From Candidatus Iainarchaeum sp. (GTDB lineage Archaea; Iainarchaeota; Iainarchaeia; JAADDC01): a DNA stretch of 38,875 bases. The notes below the pieces were generated by a model, which had not been told where the DNA came from, searched no databases, and was given only the letters and a program-made list of their open reading frames with translations. Both the position numbers and the translations under genes were made by a program. Below are positions 13,591 to 22,276 of this stretch, one piece after another; the first letter of the stretch is position 1; the number at the start of each line of letters is the position of its first letter. The DNA lies in assembly GCA_030445695.1 (NCBI GenBank), contig JASUTF010000004.1:1-38875 (forward strand), given 5' to 3'.

Positions 13591-14685
13591 TTAGAGGGGC
13601 TGGAAACGTCCCTCCAACTTCTTGAGAACTTCTGGCAGCGTTGTGTACTCCATCTCGTTCTCTGCGAGGCGGTGCGGCTCGAACGGTCCGTGGCGGCGCA
13701 TGTAGTCGGCCACTGCGTTGGCGAGTTCCCTTGCGCGGTCGAAGGCCGGGTCGTCGAACATGTCAACAGGCCCTTCCAGCATGCCGTTGGCGATCTGGAA
13801 GCCCATGGCTATGACCCTTGGGGGACCGTCGAAGCGCGTGGGGTGCGCGTCCCTGAACGCCACGGGCATTAACGGGCCGTTGTGGGAGCCGCGCATCCAG
13901 CCCTGGACGAGGTGCGGGAACGCGAACGGCTCGAGGACCTCCCCCACCGCCGGGAAGCCGTGCTGGGCACGGACGATCATGACGGGGTCGTCCTTGCCCA
14001 CATACTTGCCCGCGATCTGGTTCAGGAGGTCCGTGGACGTGACAGCGGCCACTTCGCCGTCGCTCTTGCGGAAGACGGACTTGATGACGTAGCGACCGGG
14101 CTGGCCAATGAGGGCGAGCATGTCGTACATCTCCTCCGGTGTTCTGAAGCGGACCTTCCTGTGTGCCTTGACGTCGTGGACCTCGAACTCAAACCCGTCG
14201 TGCATGCTGGGGTCGAAGACGAGACCAGCCGTGTTGAAGGGGTCCGCGAACATCTTGAAGAGGGGCATGTTCCACGCTCCGGGCTCCGTCTTGTCCGCCG
14301 CGAATACGATCACTGGCTCAGAGGGGCGCTCCTCGAAGGACATCTCCGCCACTCCTGGCCCCATGCCCTTGAGGTTGCCGGAGAACGTGTCCTTGAGCAG
14401 GTCCTGGCCCGCTCCGTAGAGCTTCAGTTCCTTTGCCACTTCTGCACATTCCTTGAACACGTCCCAAGCGAGCCCGTGGATCTCTGGGTTCTCTATGAAT
14501 TTGTCGTGGGTCATGACGAGGATCATGTCGTCGCCCACGTGGCCCACGTAGTAGTCAAAGATCTTGCCGTCCTCCCGTGCCTCCTCCAGCAGGTCCTCCG
14601 CCGTAAGGATCACGTCAGGGTGGACGGACGAGTGGCCCGGAAAACCACCTACATCTGCCTTTATTACAGAGAGCGTTACCTTCAT
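13591..14685 (-). CDS. fbp: Archaeal fructose-1,6-bisphosphate aldolase/phosphatase (FBPase class V)
   Basis: A bifunctional gluconeogenic enzyme that condenses triose phosphates to fructose 1,6-bisphosphate and then removes the 1-phosphate. The 364-residue length is typical. Key residues are present: the metal ligands D11 and H18 in KADVGGFPGHS, D52-D53 in GHVGDD, and the aldolase pair Y228/K231 in GKYVGKDDP, K231 being the Schiff-base lysine by family analogy. The ATG at 14685 is preferred to one 24 nt upstream because GGTGATAAC sits directly before it and a TTTTATATG box lies further upstream. It faces the permease convergently. Confidence 0.96.
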   Translation of the reverse strand: MKVTLSVIKADVGGFPGHSSVHPDVILTAEDLLEEAREDGKIFDYYVGHVGDDMILVMTHDKFIENPEIHGLAWDVFKECAEVAKELKLYGAGQDLLKDTFSGNLKGMGPGVAEMSFEERPSEPVIVFAADKTEPGAWNMPLFKMFADPFNTAGLVFDPSMHDGFEFEVHDVKAHRKVRFRTPEEMYDMLALIGQPGRYVIKSVFRKSDGEVAAVTSTDLLNQIAGKYVGKDDPVMIVRAQHGFPAVGEVLEPFAFPHLVQGWMRGSHNGPLMPVAFRDAHPTRFDGPPRVIAMGFQIANGMLEGPVDMFDDPAFDRARELANAVADYMRRHGPFEPHRLAENEMEYTTLPEVLKKLEGRFQPL

Positions 14686-14767
14686 GTTATCACCCAAAGA
14701 AAAACGCATTTCGCATATAAAATAGTGATTTTTGTGCCTGTTCGGTGGTTACAAAGAAAAAGAAGGG

Positions 14768-15067
14768 TTATTTCTTGCCCATCTTGACGATGCGGAACCT
14801 CGGTGGCTCCAGCCACTGGGAGTGGCATCGCGGGCACTTGGAGGCCTCGCGTGCAGACGGCTTGAATACGAAGCCGCACTTCTTGCACCGCTGTGGTATT
14901 ATGACAAGCCGCATGCCCTTCCGCTGTATGGAGAACTGTATGTGCGGCAGATCCTGGCGCACCGTTTTGGCATCTATCTTTAGAATCCTCGCAATATCCT
15001 CCGGGGAGAGTGGAACCTCCGTTTCGGACAGCAGTTCAATAATCCTCTGACGCCTGCTCATCCCCAT
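14768..15067 (-). CDS. HTH/zinc-ribbon predicted transcriptional regulator
   Basis: A 99-residue protein. Residues 1-45 form a winged-helix-like region (RRQRIIELLSETEVPLSPED, then ARILKIDAKTVRQDL). The C-terminal half is a zinc ribbon with CKKCG (about 61-65) and CPRC (about 78-81). This layout is a known archaeal family of predicted regulators. It lies upstream of and co-directional with the FBP aldolase/phosphatase gene, separated by 82 bp that holds that gene's own TATA box, so control of gluconeogenesis is possible but only inferred. Confidence 0.85.
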   Translation of the reverse strand: MGMSRRQRIIELLSETEVPLSPEDIARILKIDAKTVRQDLPHIQFSIQRKGMRLVIIPQRCKKCGFVFKPSAREASKCPRCHSQWLEPPRFRIVKMGKK

Positions 15068-15087
15068 GTTGCAAATAATGGCGGCAA

Positions 15088-15096
15088 TGATTATAT
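15088..15096 (+). promoter_or_regulatory. TATA box of the R15P isomerase gene
   Basis: GATTATATA is centred about 27 nt ahead of the ATG at 15119, consistent with a leaderless transcript diverging from the HTH/zinc-ribbon gene. Confidence 0.5.
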
Positions 15097-15118
15097 ACGG
15101 AAGGGGTCATCTACGTTT

Positions 15119-16042
15119 ATGGACGAAGTGCAGAAAATTCTCGACGATATCCGGGCCCTTCGCGTTCAGGGTGCCCGCAACGTTGCCCTTGCAGCCCTCA
15201 AAGCCGTTAAAATTGTGGCAGAGCGTTCATCGGATGCGGATCTTGTGGATAACGTGAAGAACGTAGTCCTTGAACTGGCCAGAACCCGGCCCACCGAGCC
15301 CGCCATGAGGGACGCCCTGACGTATGTTCTACGCCACCTGTCGTCGAAGGAAGAACTTCTCAAGGCCATCGACCGGTACGAAGACGAGATCCGGGAAGCG
15401 GAGGAGAAGATAGCGGATTACGGTGCCCGCAGGGTTCCCGACGGCGGAGTCGTCATCACGCACTGCCACTCCACCACCGTCGTTCGTGTTCTTACCCGGG
15501 CCAAGGAGGTGGGAAAGGAGTTCCGTGTTGTGGTGACGGAGACCCGCCCCAAATACCAGGGGAAGATAACGGCAAGGGAACTCCTTGAAGCGGGCATTCC
15601 CGTCACGTACATTGTCGATTCGGCGGCATACCTCTTCATGCGTGATGCAGACCTCTATATTACGGGGGCAGATGCCATCACGTCCGACGGCTACGTGGTG
15701 AACAAGATCGGAACGGCGCTCATGGCCCTCGCAGCCAAGCGTTTTGACGTCCCTTACTGCGTGGCGGCGAGCACGCTGAAATACGATCCCGTTACAGCAG
15801 CGGGCTTTGAGGAGCCCATCGAGGAGCGAGACCCCTCCGAGGTCGTAGATCCCTCGGAGCTTCCAGGGGCAGAGATACGGAATCCGGCCTTTGACGTGAC
15901 GCCCCCCGATCTGGTAGATGGTATAATATCCGAAATAGGTGTTTACGCCCCGCAGATCTTCCCCGCCATGGTGGCACAGCAGAAGGGCGTTTCGGACCTT
16001 GAAGAGGTCATTGCACTGTTCGAGCTGGTAAGGCAGAAATGA
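15119..16042 (+). CDS. Ribose-1,5-bisphosphate isomerase / eIF2B-alpha-like protein
   Basis: A 307-residue member of the eIF2B/MtnA/R15P-isomerase superfamily. Catalytic positions of the isomerase are visible: C116 in THCHST and D185 in TGADAI, with TETRPKYQG and VVNKIGT as phosphate and sugar binding segments. In archaea such proteins turn ribose 1,5-bisphosphate into ribulose 1,5-bisphosphate in the AMP salvage route that feeds form III RuBisCO. No RuBisCO or AMP phosphorylase is in this window, so the pathway is inferred. A translation-factor-like role cannot be excluded. Confidence 0.85.
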   Translation: MDEVQKILDDIRALRVQGARNVALAALKAVKIVAERSSDADLVDNVKNVVLELARTRPTEPAMRDALTYVLRHLSSKEELLKAIDRYEDEIREAEEKIADYGARRVPDGGVVITHCHSTTVVRVLTRAKEVGKEFRVVVTETRPKYQGKITARELLEAGIPVTYIVDSAAYLFMRDADLYITGADAITSDGYVVNKIGTALMALAAKRFDVPYCVAASTLKYDPVTAAGFEEPIEERDPSEVVDPSELPGAEIRNPAFDVTPPDLVDGIISEIGVYAPQIFPAMVAQQKGVSDLEEVIALFELVRQK

Positions 16043-16075
16043 TAAAATGAGAAAAAAGTAAAGCGGGCCGTGGGC

Positions 16076-16333
16076 TCACTGTGCCATCATGCTGCCCATG
16101 ACGTTGAACATAGCCACGCCGTACAGCACCACTGCGGCTGCCACTATGAGGGCCAGCACGAACGCTACCACTAAGTGCGTGCTCACGTCTTTCTTGACTT
16201 CGCTGGGCGTGTCGGAGACCATAACCACGATCCAGCCGATCAGGCCGAGGGCGAAGTACATGTACCATGCCCTGTAGATGTTCTCCTTGTCCTGGAAGTA
16301 GTAGTATATCAGCAGGCCAAGGTATAGCGCCAT
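16076..16333 (-). CDS. Small membrane protein, downstream part of a possibly disrupted locus
   Basis: An 85-residue protein with hydrophobic segments at about 1-11, 25-40 and 54-77 (VVAFVLALIVAAAVVLYGV) and a charged loop containing DTPSEVKKDVSTH. I recognise no family. Its start overlaps, by 25 nt in another frame, the end of a second hydrophobic frame (16309-16490). Joining that frame to this one would give one longer membrane protein, so this ORF may be only the second part of a gene. It converges on the R15P isomerase gene. Confidence 0.55.
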   Translation of the reverse strand: MALYLGLLIYYYFQDKENIYRAWYMYFALGLIGWIVVMVSDTPSEVKKDVSTHLVVAFVLALIVAAAVVLYGVAMFNVMGSMMAQ

Positions 16334-16499
16334 CCGATCATTGGCACCACGATGGCAAGTAGCTGGGCTATTGCAAGAATGCCTGCAACCTTTGCAAGGC
16401 CCTCGTTCTTATCCTTCTTCACGAGCCAGATGATTGCTGGCCCGATCACGGGAATGAACGCCAGGAGGAACCAGGCCCATGCCTTTTCATACTAGCCAT
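16309..16499 (-). pseudogene. Upstream membrane-protein frame with a disrupted start
   Basis: On the minus strand GGAGGTG sits 5 nt before ATG-GCT-AGT-ATG (16499-16488), with a TTTTTATT box further upstream, so translation should start here. That frame ends after 17 codons. One base over, the sequence reads as a membrane protein (KAWAWFLLAFIPVIGPA, then a WLVKKDKNEG loop, then AGILAIAQLLAIVVPMIG) to a stop at 16309. Removing one A from AAAA (T-run 16484-16487) joins the start to this frame. It could be a true frameshift, a sequencing error or programmed slippage. Confidence 0.5.
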
Positions 16500-16569
16500 T
16501 CAAACACCTCCCTTGTGCCATAATCTGGGTTTCATGGAATAAAAATGCGTGCGTCTTCCCCGAACCGGA

Positions 16570-16580
16570 TTTTTAAAAAA
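16570..16580 (+). promoter_or_regulatory. Promoter of the S10/L3 ribosomal operon
   Basis: TTTTTAAAAAA predicts a transcript start near 16600, leaving a leader of about 65 nt before L3. The leader can pair CCCGC (about 16614-16618) with GCGGG (about 16635-16639), a possible autoregulatory or structural hairpin, followed by GGTGA just upstream of the ATG. Confidence 0.5.
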
Positions 16581-16664
16581 CCTTTTGTGCCCCAACTTCT
16601 TAGGTTCTCTTACCCGCCTCTGCCGGCTGGGCATGCGGGGATGACTGACAAACGGTGAATAGGC

Positions 16665-17666
16665 ATGCCAAGGAGAACGAGACCCAGAAGAGGTTCATTG
16701 CAGTTTTACCCGCGAAAGCGGGCCAAAAGGGTTGTGCCACGCTTCAAGTCGTGGCCGTCTGTGTCTGAAGTCAAGCCCATTGGGTTCTATGGATACAAGG
16801 CGGGTATGACGCACGCCATTCTCGTGGATGCCCGCCCGAAGACGCCGACTTCCGGGCAGGAGGTGTTCAAGCCACTCACCATCATCGAGACACCTCCGCT
16901 CTATGTCTACGGCATCCGTGCCTACAAGTATGACCCCAACCGCGGACGCGTAACCGCCACGGAGGTCTGGGCGGAGAAGCTCCCCAAGTATTTTGACCGT
17001 CGCGTGACCGCACCGGAGAAGGGCCACGGCGACGTTTCCAAGATCGAGAACATGCTCGACGACCTCATTGATATCCGTCTTCTCGTTGCAACGCAGCCGT
17101 GGAAGATCCCTGCCCTGGGAAAGAAAACGCCGGACCTCGGTGAGATCGCCATCGGCGGTTCCTCCGTTGAGGAGAAGTTCAACGCGGCAAAGGAGGTCCT
17201 CGGCGGGGAGATCCGCGTTAAGGACATATTTGAACCCGGCGAGCAGATCGACGTGAAGGCCGTTACAAAGGGCAAGGGCTTCCAGGGCGTGGTCAAACGT
17301 TTCGGCGTTTTCGAGTTCGGCCACAAGAAGGAGAAGACCAAGAGAGGTGTTGGCGCCCTCGGCCCGTTCTTCGGCGGCAAGGTGTTCTGGGAAGTGCCGC
17401 GCCCGGGTCAGATGGGCTTCCACACGAGGACCGAATACAACAAGATCGTCGTTATCGTTGGCGAGAACGGGGAGCCGGAAATAACGCCGAAGGGTGGCTT
17501 CCTGCACTACGGTGAGGTGAAGAACGACTACATCGCCGTGATTGGATCGGTGCCCGGCCCCGCAAAGAGGATCGTGGGGCTGAGGAAGGCAATTCGCCCG
17601 AACAAGCACCCGTTCCAGTTCAGCCAGGTGAAGTACATATCGCTCGAGTCGAAGCAGGGTGTCTAA
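16665..17666 (+). CDS. rpl3: Large-subunit ribosomal protein uL3
   Basis: A 333-residue archaeal/eukaryotic-type L3, a primary 23S rRNA binder near the peptidyl transferase centre. The N-terminus PRRTRPRRGSLQFYPRKRA and GFYGYKAGMTH are characteristic, as are KGKGFQGVVKRFG and PRPGQMGFHTRTEYNK. It is the first gene of the operon, and a GGTGA motif lies 8 nt before the ATG. Confidence 0.97.
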   Translation: MPRRTRPRRGSLQFYPRKRAKRVVPRFKSWPSVSEVKPIGFYGYKAGMTHAILVDARPKTPTSGQEVFKPLTIIETPPLYVYGIRAYKYDPNRGRVTATEVWAEKLPKYFDRRVTAPEKGHGDVSKIENMLDDLIDIRLLVATQPWKIPALGKKTPDLGEIAIGGSSVEEKFNAAKEVLGGEIRVKDIFEPGEQIDVKAVTKGKGFQGVVKRFGVFEFGHKKEKTKRGVGALGPFFGGKVFWEVPRPGQMGFHTRTEYNKIVVIVGENGEPEITPKGGFLHYGEVKNDYIAVIGSVPGPAKRIVGLRKAIRPNKHPFQFSQVKYISLESKQGV

Positions 17667-17667
17667 C

Positions 17668-18480
17668 ATGAAGGCAAACGTTCGTGATCTTCAGGGCAAT
17701 GTCGTGGGGGAGATCGAGCTCCCCGATGCGTTCAGCACTCCTGTTCGTGAGGACATCATAAAGCGAGCCGTCAAGGCCATCTGGGCGAACCGTCTCCAGC
17801 CCTACGGGACGAAGCCCATGGCCGGACGCGACTATGCCGCGTTCACGGACAACAGGAGGAGGATCGGTTCCGCTCTGAACCATACGATAAATGTGGGTCA
17901 CGCACGCCTGCCCCGCGTTCACTATAGAAGATACTTGCTCTACGGCTTCGTGGCCAACGTTCCGCAGGCACGCGGCGGTCCGAGGGCTCACCCGCCCAAG
18001 GTGGAGAAGCGTCTCTGGGAAAAGGTGAACAAGAAGGAGCGCCGCCTTGCCATACGTTCAGCAATTGCGGCCACCGCGTCCCCGGAGTGGGTCAAGTCCA
18101 GGGGTCACCGCTACGACGGTGAGCTCCCGATCGTGGTGGTTGACGACCTGGAGGGCGTGAAGAAGACGGCAGAACTCAAGAAGATCCTCCAGGCCCTCGG
18201 CGTCTGGGAGGACGTGGAGCGTGCGTATGAGGGCCGCAGGAGGAGAGCCGGCAAGGGTGAGCGCAGAGGCCGCGCATACAAGGTGCCCAAGTCCGTGCTC
18301 ATTGTCGTGTCTCAGGATCGTGGTATTTACAGGGCGGCACGCAACCTGCCCGGTGTGGACGTGGTGGAGGTGCGCAACCTCAACGCGGAACTCCTTGCAC
18401 CGGGCACCCATCCGGGCCGCCTGACAATCTGGACGAAGAGCGCCGTGGAGGCGCTCAACAACCTGTTCGTGGTGAGCTAA
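17668..18480 (+). CDS. rpl4: Large-subunit ribosomal protein uL4
   Basis: A 270-residue archaeal L4, an early assembly protein lining the exit tunnel. Family markers include ELPDAFSTPVREDIIKRAV, the tunnel loop region (PYGTKPMAGRDYAAFTDNRR) and the C-terminal VVEVRNLNAELLAPGTHPGR. The ATG at 17668 directly follows the L3 stop. A GTG nine bases earlier is in frame but would overlap L3 and is less likely. Confidence 0.96.
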   Translation: MKANVRDLQGNVVGEIELPDAFSTPVREDIIKRAVKAIWANRLQPYGTKPMAGRDYAAFTDNRRRIGSALNHTINVGHARLPRVHYRRYLLYGFVANVPQARGGPRAHPPKVEKRLWEKVNKKERRLAIRSAIAATASPEWVKSRGHRYDGELPIVVVDDLEGVKKTAELKKILQALGVWEDVERAYEGRRRRAGKGERRGRAYKVPKSVLIVVSQDRGIYRAARNLPGVDVVEVRNLNAELLAPGTHPGRLTIWTKSAVEALNNLFVVS

Positions 18481-18481
18481 C

Positions 18482-18742
18482 ATGGATGCAGAAGAGATCA
18501 TCCTCTATCCCCTCATATCGGAGAAGGCCATTGCCCAGATCCATAACAACAACACAATCGTCTTCATAGTGCGCTCCGACGCGACGAAGCAGCAGATAAA
18601 GAAGGCGGTTGAGGATCTCTATGACGTTAAGGTTCAGGATGTTAACACCCTCCTTGCCAGGGACGGGCGTAAGAAGGCATACGTCCGCCTGGCAGAGGGA
18701 TACTCCGCGTTGGATCTAGCAACGAAGCTGGGTGTGATCTAA
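18482..18742 (+). CDS. rpl23: Large-subunit ribosomal protein uL23
   Basis: An 86-residue L23, the protein beside the exit tunnel that docks SRP and the SecY translocon. It shows ILYPLISEKAIAQI at the N-terminus and the conserved strand KKAYVRLAEG near the C-terminus. It starts 1 nt after the L4 stop, and its length is normal for archaea. Confidence 0.96.
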   Translation: MDAEEIILYPLISEKAIAQIHNNNTIVFIVRSDATKQQIKKAVEDLYDVKVQDVNTLLARDGRKKAYVRLAEGYSALDLATKLGVI

Positions 18743-18743
18743 A

Positions 18744-19472
18744 ATGGGTAAGAGAATTCGCGTTCAGCGGTTGGGTCGCGGAAGCCCCACCTTCCGCGTG
18801 GCTGACCACAGGAGGAAGGTGGAGAAGGTTTCCTATCCGCCCTACACGGACGTTCAGAAGAGCGGTGTCCTCCGCGGGCAGGTGACCAACATATTCCACG
18901 ACGTGGGGAGGAAGTACCCCGTCATGGAGGTCATGTATGAGGATGGCAGTGTTTCCTACCTCCCCGCACCGGAGGGCATCGCCGTTGGTGACTGGATAAG
19001 CGTCGGTGCAGGTGCAGACCTTGCCATAGGTAACGTCCTGCCTCTCCGCGCGATCCCCGAGGGTACCCCCGTTTACAACATCGAGGGCGTCCCCGGGGAC
19101 GGCGGAAAGTATGTGCGTTCATCCGGCGGATACGCCATCGTCTCCACGAAGACGGAGAAGGCCGTTTACGTCAAACTCCCGTCCGGTAAGATCCGCGAGT
19201 TCCACCCGGACGCAAGGGCAACCATTGGCAACGTCGCCGGTGGTGGAAGGATAGAGAAGCCGTTCGTAAAGGCGGGCAAGCGTTATCATGCCATGCGCGC
19301 CATCAACAAGAAGTATCCGAGGGTGCGCGGTGTCGCAATGAACGTCGTTGACCACCCGCACGGTGGTAAGGAGCACCACCCGCCCGGACCGACCACCGTT
19401 GCGAGGAACACGCCGCCCGGACGTAAGGTAGGTCACATAGCGGCACGCCGCACCGGTAGGAGGAAGAAGTGA
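18744..19472 (+). CDS. rpl2: Large-subunit ribosomal protein uL2
   Basis: A 242-residue L2, essential for subunit association and peptidyl transferase assembly. The N-terminus [18 protein letters not shown] is archaeal in type, and the conserved loop [15 protein letters not shown] with its histidine near the active centre is intact, followed by a basic tail (ARRTGRRKK). It starts 1 nt after L23 and overlaps the upstream region of S19. Confidence 0.97.
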   Translation: MGKRIRVQRLGRGSPTFRVADHRRKVEKVSYPPYTDVQKSGVLRGQVTNIFHDVGRKYPVMEVMYEDGSVSYLPAPEGIAVGDWISVGAGADLAIGNVLPLRAIPEGTPVYNIEGVPGDGGKYVRSSGGYAIVSTKTEKAVYVKLPSGKIREFHPDARATIGNVAGGGRIEKPFVKAGKRYHAMRAINKKYPRVRGVAMNVVDHPHGGKEHHPPGPTTVARNTPPGRKVGHIAARRTGRRKK

Positions 19473-19483
19473 AGGTGATACTC

Positions 19484-19879
19484 ATGGCGAGGGAATTCCG
19501 CTTCAGGGGTCACACGCTGGAAGAGCTCATGAAGATGCCCATCGAGGAGTTCGCCAAGCTCCTCACGTCCCGTGCCAGAAGGAGCATCCTCCGCGGCTAC
19601 CGTGACCCCCAGAGAAAGAAGCTCCTGAAGAAGGTGCGTCTCGCCCGTGCCGGTAAGAAGGTGAAGCTCCGCACGCACAGACGCGACGTTATCATCACCC
19701 CCGAGATGGTAGGATTGACCATAGAGGTGTATAACGGCAAGGAGTTCGTCCCCCTCCAGATAAAGGAAGGGATGATCGGCCACTACCTCGGTGAATACGT
19801 GTTCACACGGAAGCGTGTCATGCACTCCTCACCGGGTGTCGGTGCGTCCCGATCCACGAAGCACGTGGGTAGGAAGTGA
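19484..19879 (+). CDS. rps19: Small-subunit ribosomal protein uS19
   Basis: A 131-residue S19, a head protein near the decoding site. It begins [15 protein letters not shown] and holds the conserved C-terminal segment [20 protein letters not shown]. The ATG at 19484 is chosen because GGTGAT lies 4 nt upstream; an earlier in-frame GTG at 19469 overlaps the end of L2. Confidence 0.96.
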   Translation: MAREFRFRGHTLEELMKMPIEEFAKLLTSRARRSILRGYRDPQRKKLLKKVRLARAGKKVKLRTHRRDVIITPEMVGLTIEVYNGKEFVPLQIKEGMIGHYLGEYVFTRKRVMHSSPGVGASRSTKHVGRK

Positions 19880-20334
19880 TGGCCATGGTGAAGAAGCACT
19901 ACTCAACGACTATCACCGGTGGGAAGACGGCAAGGGGCATGCTCGTCAACGCCCCCATATCCACAAAGTGGGCGGTGGAGATATCCAACGCCATACGCGG
20001 TATGCCCCTCCTCAAGGCAGAAGAATACTTGAAGAGGGTGCTTGCCCACAAGGAGTGGATCCCCATCCGCCGATACAAGAGGGACGTCCCCCACAGGAAG
20101 GGCGTCCGTGGTGGCGTCAAGAGCGGCCGCTACATGGACAAGACCGTTCGTTACTTCCTCAAGCTCATTGAGAACGTCAAGAACAACGCCCGGCAGAAGG
20201 GTCTGGACGTTTCCAAGCTCAGGATCGTCCATGTTTCCGCTTCCAAGGGCTACCGCAGAATGCGTGTCCAGCCCATGCTTCGCAGGATCATAAGGAGGAA
20301 GTCCACACACGTTGAGATGGTGGTGAGCGAATGA
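19879..20334 (+). CDS. rpl22: Large-subunit ribosomal protein uL22
   Basis: A 151-residue L22, whose extended loop lines the exit tunnel. Conserved parts are ISTKWAVEISNAIRGMPLLK, the RDVPHRKG loop and IVHVSASKGYRRMRVQPM. The ATG overlaps the S19 stop (TGATG), indicating translational coupling; a second ATG at 19885 is possible. The stop overlaps the S3 start (ATGA). Confidence 0.96.
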   Translation: MAMVKKHYSTTITGGKTARGMLVNAPISTKWAVEISNAIRGMPLLKAEEYLKRVLAHKEWIPIRRYKRDVPHRKGVRGGVKSGRYMDKTVRYFLKLIENVKNNARQKGLDVSKLRIVHVSASKGYRRMRVQPMLRRIIRRKSTHVEMVVSE

Positions 20335-21038
20335 TCGAGCGTGAATTCATCAAGGACGCCACGAGCGGCCTCGCGATAAAGGAATACCTCATGGAAGAGG
20401 TCCGCCAGGCACTCCCCTCCGATATTCAGGTTCTCAGGACCCCCCTGGTCACAAGGATCGTGCTCAAGGTCGCCAGACCGGCACTGGTCATCGGTCGCAA
20501 GGGATCCAGGATAAAGAAGCTCACGGAAGACCTGAAGAAACGCTTCCGCATAGAAAATCCACAGATCGAAGTGGTTCCCGTGCCCAACCCCACCCTTGAC
20601 GCACAGGTTCAGGCACTCCGCGTTGCCATCGGACTGGAGCACGGTCAGGCGTGGCGTCCTCTCCTTCGGAAGACGCTGGCCCGCATCATGGCTGCGGGTA
20701 CGAAGGGCTGTGAGATTGTCATCAAGGGTAAACTGGGCGCCCGTGGTGCCAAGAAACGTACGGAGCGTGTCTATGCGGGCTACATGAAGAAGTGCGGTGA
20801 CCCCGTCAAGCTCGTGGACCAGGGTCACGCCGTCGCCAAGACCAAGTGGGGTACCATCGGCGTTCACGTCTACATCGTCCACCCCGAGACGGTCTTCCCC
20901 GACCACGTATCCGTCCCTGACGTCCCGAAGGAGCAGATCCTTGCAAAACTCGGGATTTCGGGTGAGCAGAAGGAAGAGGTAAAGGAGGAGGTCAAGAATG
21001 GCGATAGCGAGGGCGAAGGAGCTAAGGCAGAAGAGTGA
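20331..21038 (+). CDS. rps3: Small-subunit ribosomal protein uS3
   Basis: A 235-residue S3, part of the mRNA entry channel. A KH domain is visible with the RIVLKVARPALVIGRKGSRI signature, followed by the S3 C-terminal domain (MKKCGDPVKLVDQGHAVAKT). The last roughly 30 residues are acidic (KEEVKEEVKNGDSEGEGAKA) and are read in another frame by the L29 gene, which overlaps by 41 nt. Confidence 0.96.
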   Translation: MIEREFIKDATSGLAIKEYLMEEVRQALPSDIQVLRTPLVTRIVLKVARPALVIGRKGSRIKKLTEDLKKRFRIENPQIEVVPVPNPTLDAQVQALRVAIGLEHGQAWRPLLRKTLARIMAAGTKGCEIVIKGKLGARGAKKRTERVYAGYMKKCGDPVKLVDQGHAVAKTKWGTIGVHVYIVHPETVFPDHVSVPDVPKEQILAKLGISGEQKEEVKEEVKNGDSEGEGAKAEE

Positions 21039-21198
21039 AGAGGAACTAAGGAAGATGCTGGCAGAGTATCGTGCCGAACTCCGCCGCATCAAGGCGCAGA
21101 CCGCCGCAGGAGTCCGCCCAGAGAACCCCGGCAGGGCGAGGGAATTAAAAAGGACAATCGCCAGAATACTAACGATACTTCGCGAGAAAAAGGGGTGA
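20998..21198 (+). CDS. rpl29: Large-subunit ribosomal protein uL29
   Basis: A 66-residue L29, a two-helix protein at the tunnel exit that contacts SRP. It shows AKELRQKSEEELRKMLAEYR and the conserved C-terminal NPGRARELKRTIARILTIL. The start lies inside the S3 gene, a 41-nt overlap, which is long for this tightly packed operon. An AGGAGG stretch is 5 nt upstream. Confidence 0.95.
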   Translation: MAIARAKELRQKSEEELRKMLAEYRAELRRIKAQTAAGVRPENPGRARELKRTIARILTILREKKG

Positions 21199-21207
21199 AA
21201 AGGGAAA

Positions 21208-21525
21208 GTGGCTAAAAAAGATCTTGCGGACGTCATCGGTCTTCCCGAAGATCTTATTGAGCCCGAGGCCCTTACCCGCGAATTAATGCGCATAAAGATC
21301 CGCCGCGACAAGCGCAAATGGGGCAAGATAATGACAGTTATATCGGGGTTTGACGACACCGTTGACGTCAAGGCCCTGGCGAAGAAGCTCAAGAAGGCGC
21401 TGGGCTGCGGCGGGACCTACGATCCCAACGCGAGAATCATCGAGCTGCAGGGAGACCACGCCCGCAAGGTTAGGGAGCTTCTCATACAGGAAGGGTTCCC
21501 CGAGGAGAACATAGACGTTGTTTGA
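21208..21525 (+). CDS. Translation initiation factor aIF1 (SUI1 family)
   Basis: A 105-residue SUI1-fold factor that controls start-codon fidelity on the small subunit. Family features are IKIRRDKRKWGKIMTVISGF, the KALAKKLKKALGCGGTYD core and IELQGDHARKVRELLIQEGF. The start is GTG, 9 nt after L29. It ends the first ribosomal segment and converges on the PAP2 gene with only 3 bp between stop codons. Confidence 0.95.
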   Translation: MAKKDLADVIGLPEDLIEPEALTRELMRIKIRRDKRKWGKIMTVISGFDDTVDVKALAKKLKKALGCGGTYDPNARIIELQGDHARKVRELLIQEGFPEENIDVV

Positions 21526-21528
21526 TTC

Positions 21529-22260
21529 TTACACCATTCTTGCCGCGGCGAGCACGGCAGCGAGTAGTATGGACAGCGCGAGCCATATCTTTGCCTGCCT
21601 TTCGGGGACGTTTCTAACGAAGTGCTCCAGGTGCCGTTCAATACGTCTGGTTATTAGAATGGAGAAAACGCCAAATAGGATCCCCGTCACTATGTCGTGG
21701 AACCAGTGTTGCAGGAGGGCTATCGCGGAGATCCATACAAGCGGTGCCAGGACGGTGTAAAACCATTTTACTGCCTTGTTGCGTGCGTTCCAGAATACAA
21801 CCACAAAAATCGTTACAATGCCCGCGTGCAGGGACGGGAGAACCATTTTGTCGTTCACCCATCTCCTCTGCATCGTGCCCTCCAGCGGGTTTTCCCCGTA
21901 GACACGGTGGGGCGGTGTGACCCTCACCGCGGTGTAGATGATACAGGAAAGGACCATCAGCACTGCGAGGGCCCCCAGCGTCCTCGCGGCCAGATTCGGC
22001 TCCCGGAAAACGGCGTACCAGACGGCCATCGGGATCGATGCGAGGTAAACGTAGAGGTAGATGATTAGGAGAAGGTCTTCCAGAACCGTGCCGGCGATTT
22101 TTTCGTGGAGCATGTGCGATATGCCTGTGGGGGGGATTTGAAGGAGAAGATCTGTGGCGTCCGGTGCGGGTATGTGTTCGCTTACCACCGTGTAACCCGC
22201 CCAGAAGAGGAATACGGTTATGGCCAGAGCCGTGTATGCCATTTTTTGTCTATCCACCAT
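21529..22260 (-). CDS. PAP2-superfamily membrane phosphatase
   Basis: A membrane phosphatase of the type acting on lipid phosphates, diphosphates or phosphoinositol lipids. With the ATG at 22260 it has 243 residues and about six hydrophobic segments. The catalytic motifs are VLPSLHAG (C2, with the catalytic histidine) and HWFHDIVTG (C3). An upstream ATG at 22314 would run through the TATA box, so 22260 is preferred. The gene is antisense to the ribosomal genes and sits exactly between aIF1 and Rpp29, which are normally adjacent. Confidence 0.88.
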   Translation of the reverse strand: MVDRQKMAYTALAITVFLFWAGYTVVSEHIPAPDATDLLLQIPPTGISHMLHEKIAGTVLEDLLLIIYLYVYLASIPMAVWYAVFREPNLAARTLGALAVLMVLSCIIYTAVRVTPPHRVYGENPLEGTMQRRWVNDKMVLPSLHAGIVTIFVVVFWNARNKAVKWFYTVLAPLVWISAIALLQHWFHDIVTGILFGVFSILITRRIERHLEHFVRNVPERQAKIWLALSILLAAVLAAARMV

Positions 22261-22276
22261 CTTCTTTGCACGGTTC

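Noticed and set aside
13882-14787. A 301-codon plus-strand frame opposite the FBP aldolase/phosphatase
   Set aside because: The minus-strand gene has every catalytic residue of its family, so the plus-strand frame is its shadow.
16695-17669. A 324-codon minus-strand frame opposite L3
   Set aside because: It mirrors the codon-position bias of L3 and has no supporting start signals.
20250-21392. A 380-codon minus-strand frame across L22, S3, L29 and aIF1
   Set aside because: The plus strand is fully used by recognised ribosomal genes; the antisense translation is compositionally odd and resembles no family.
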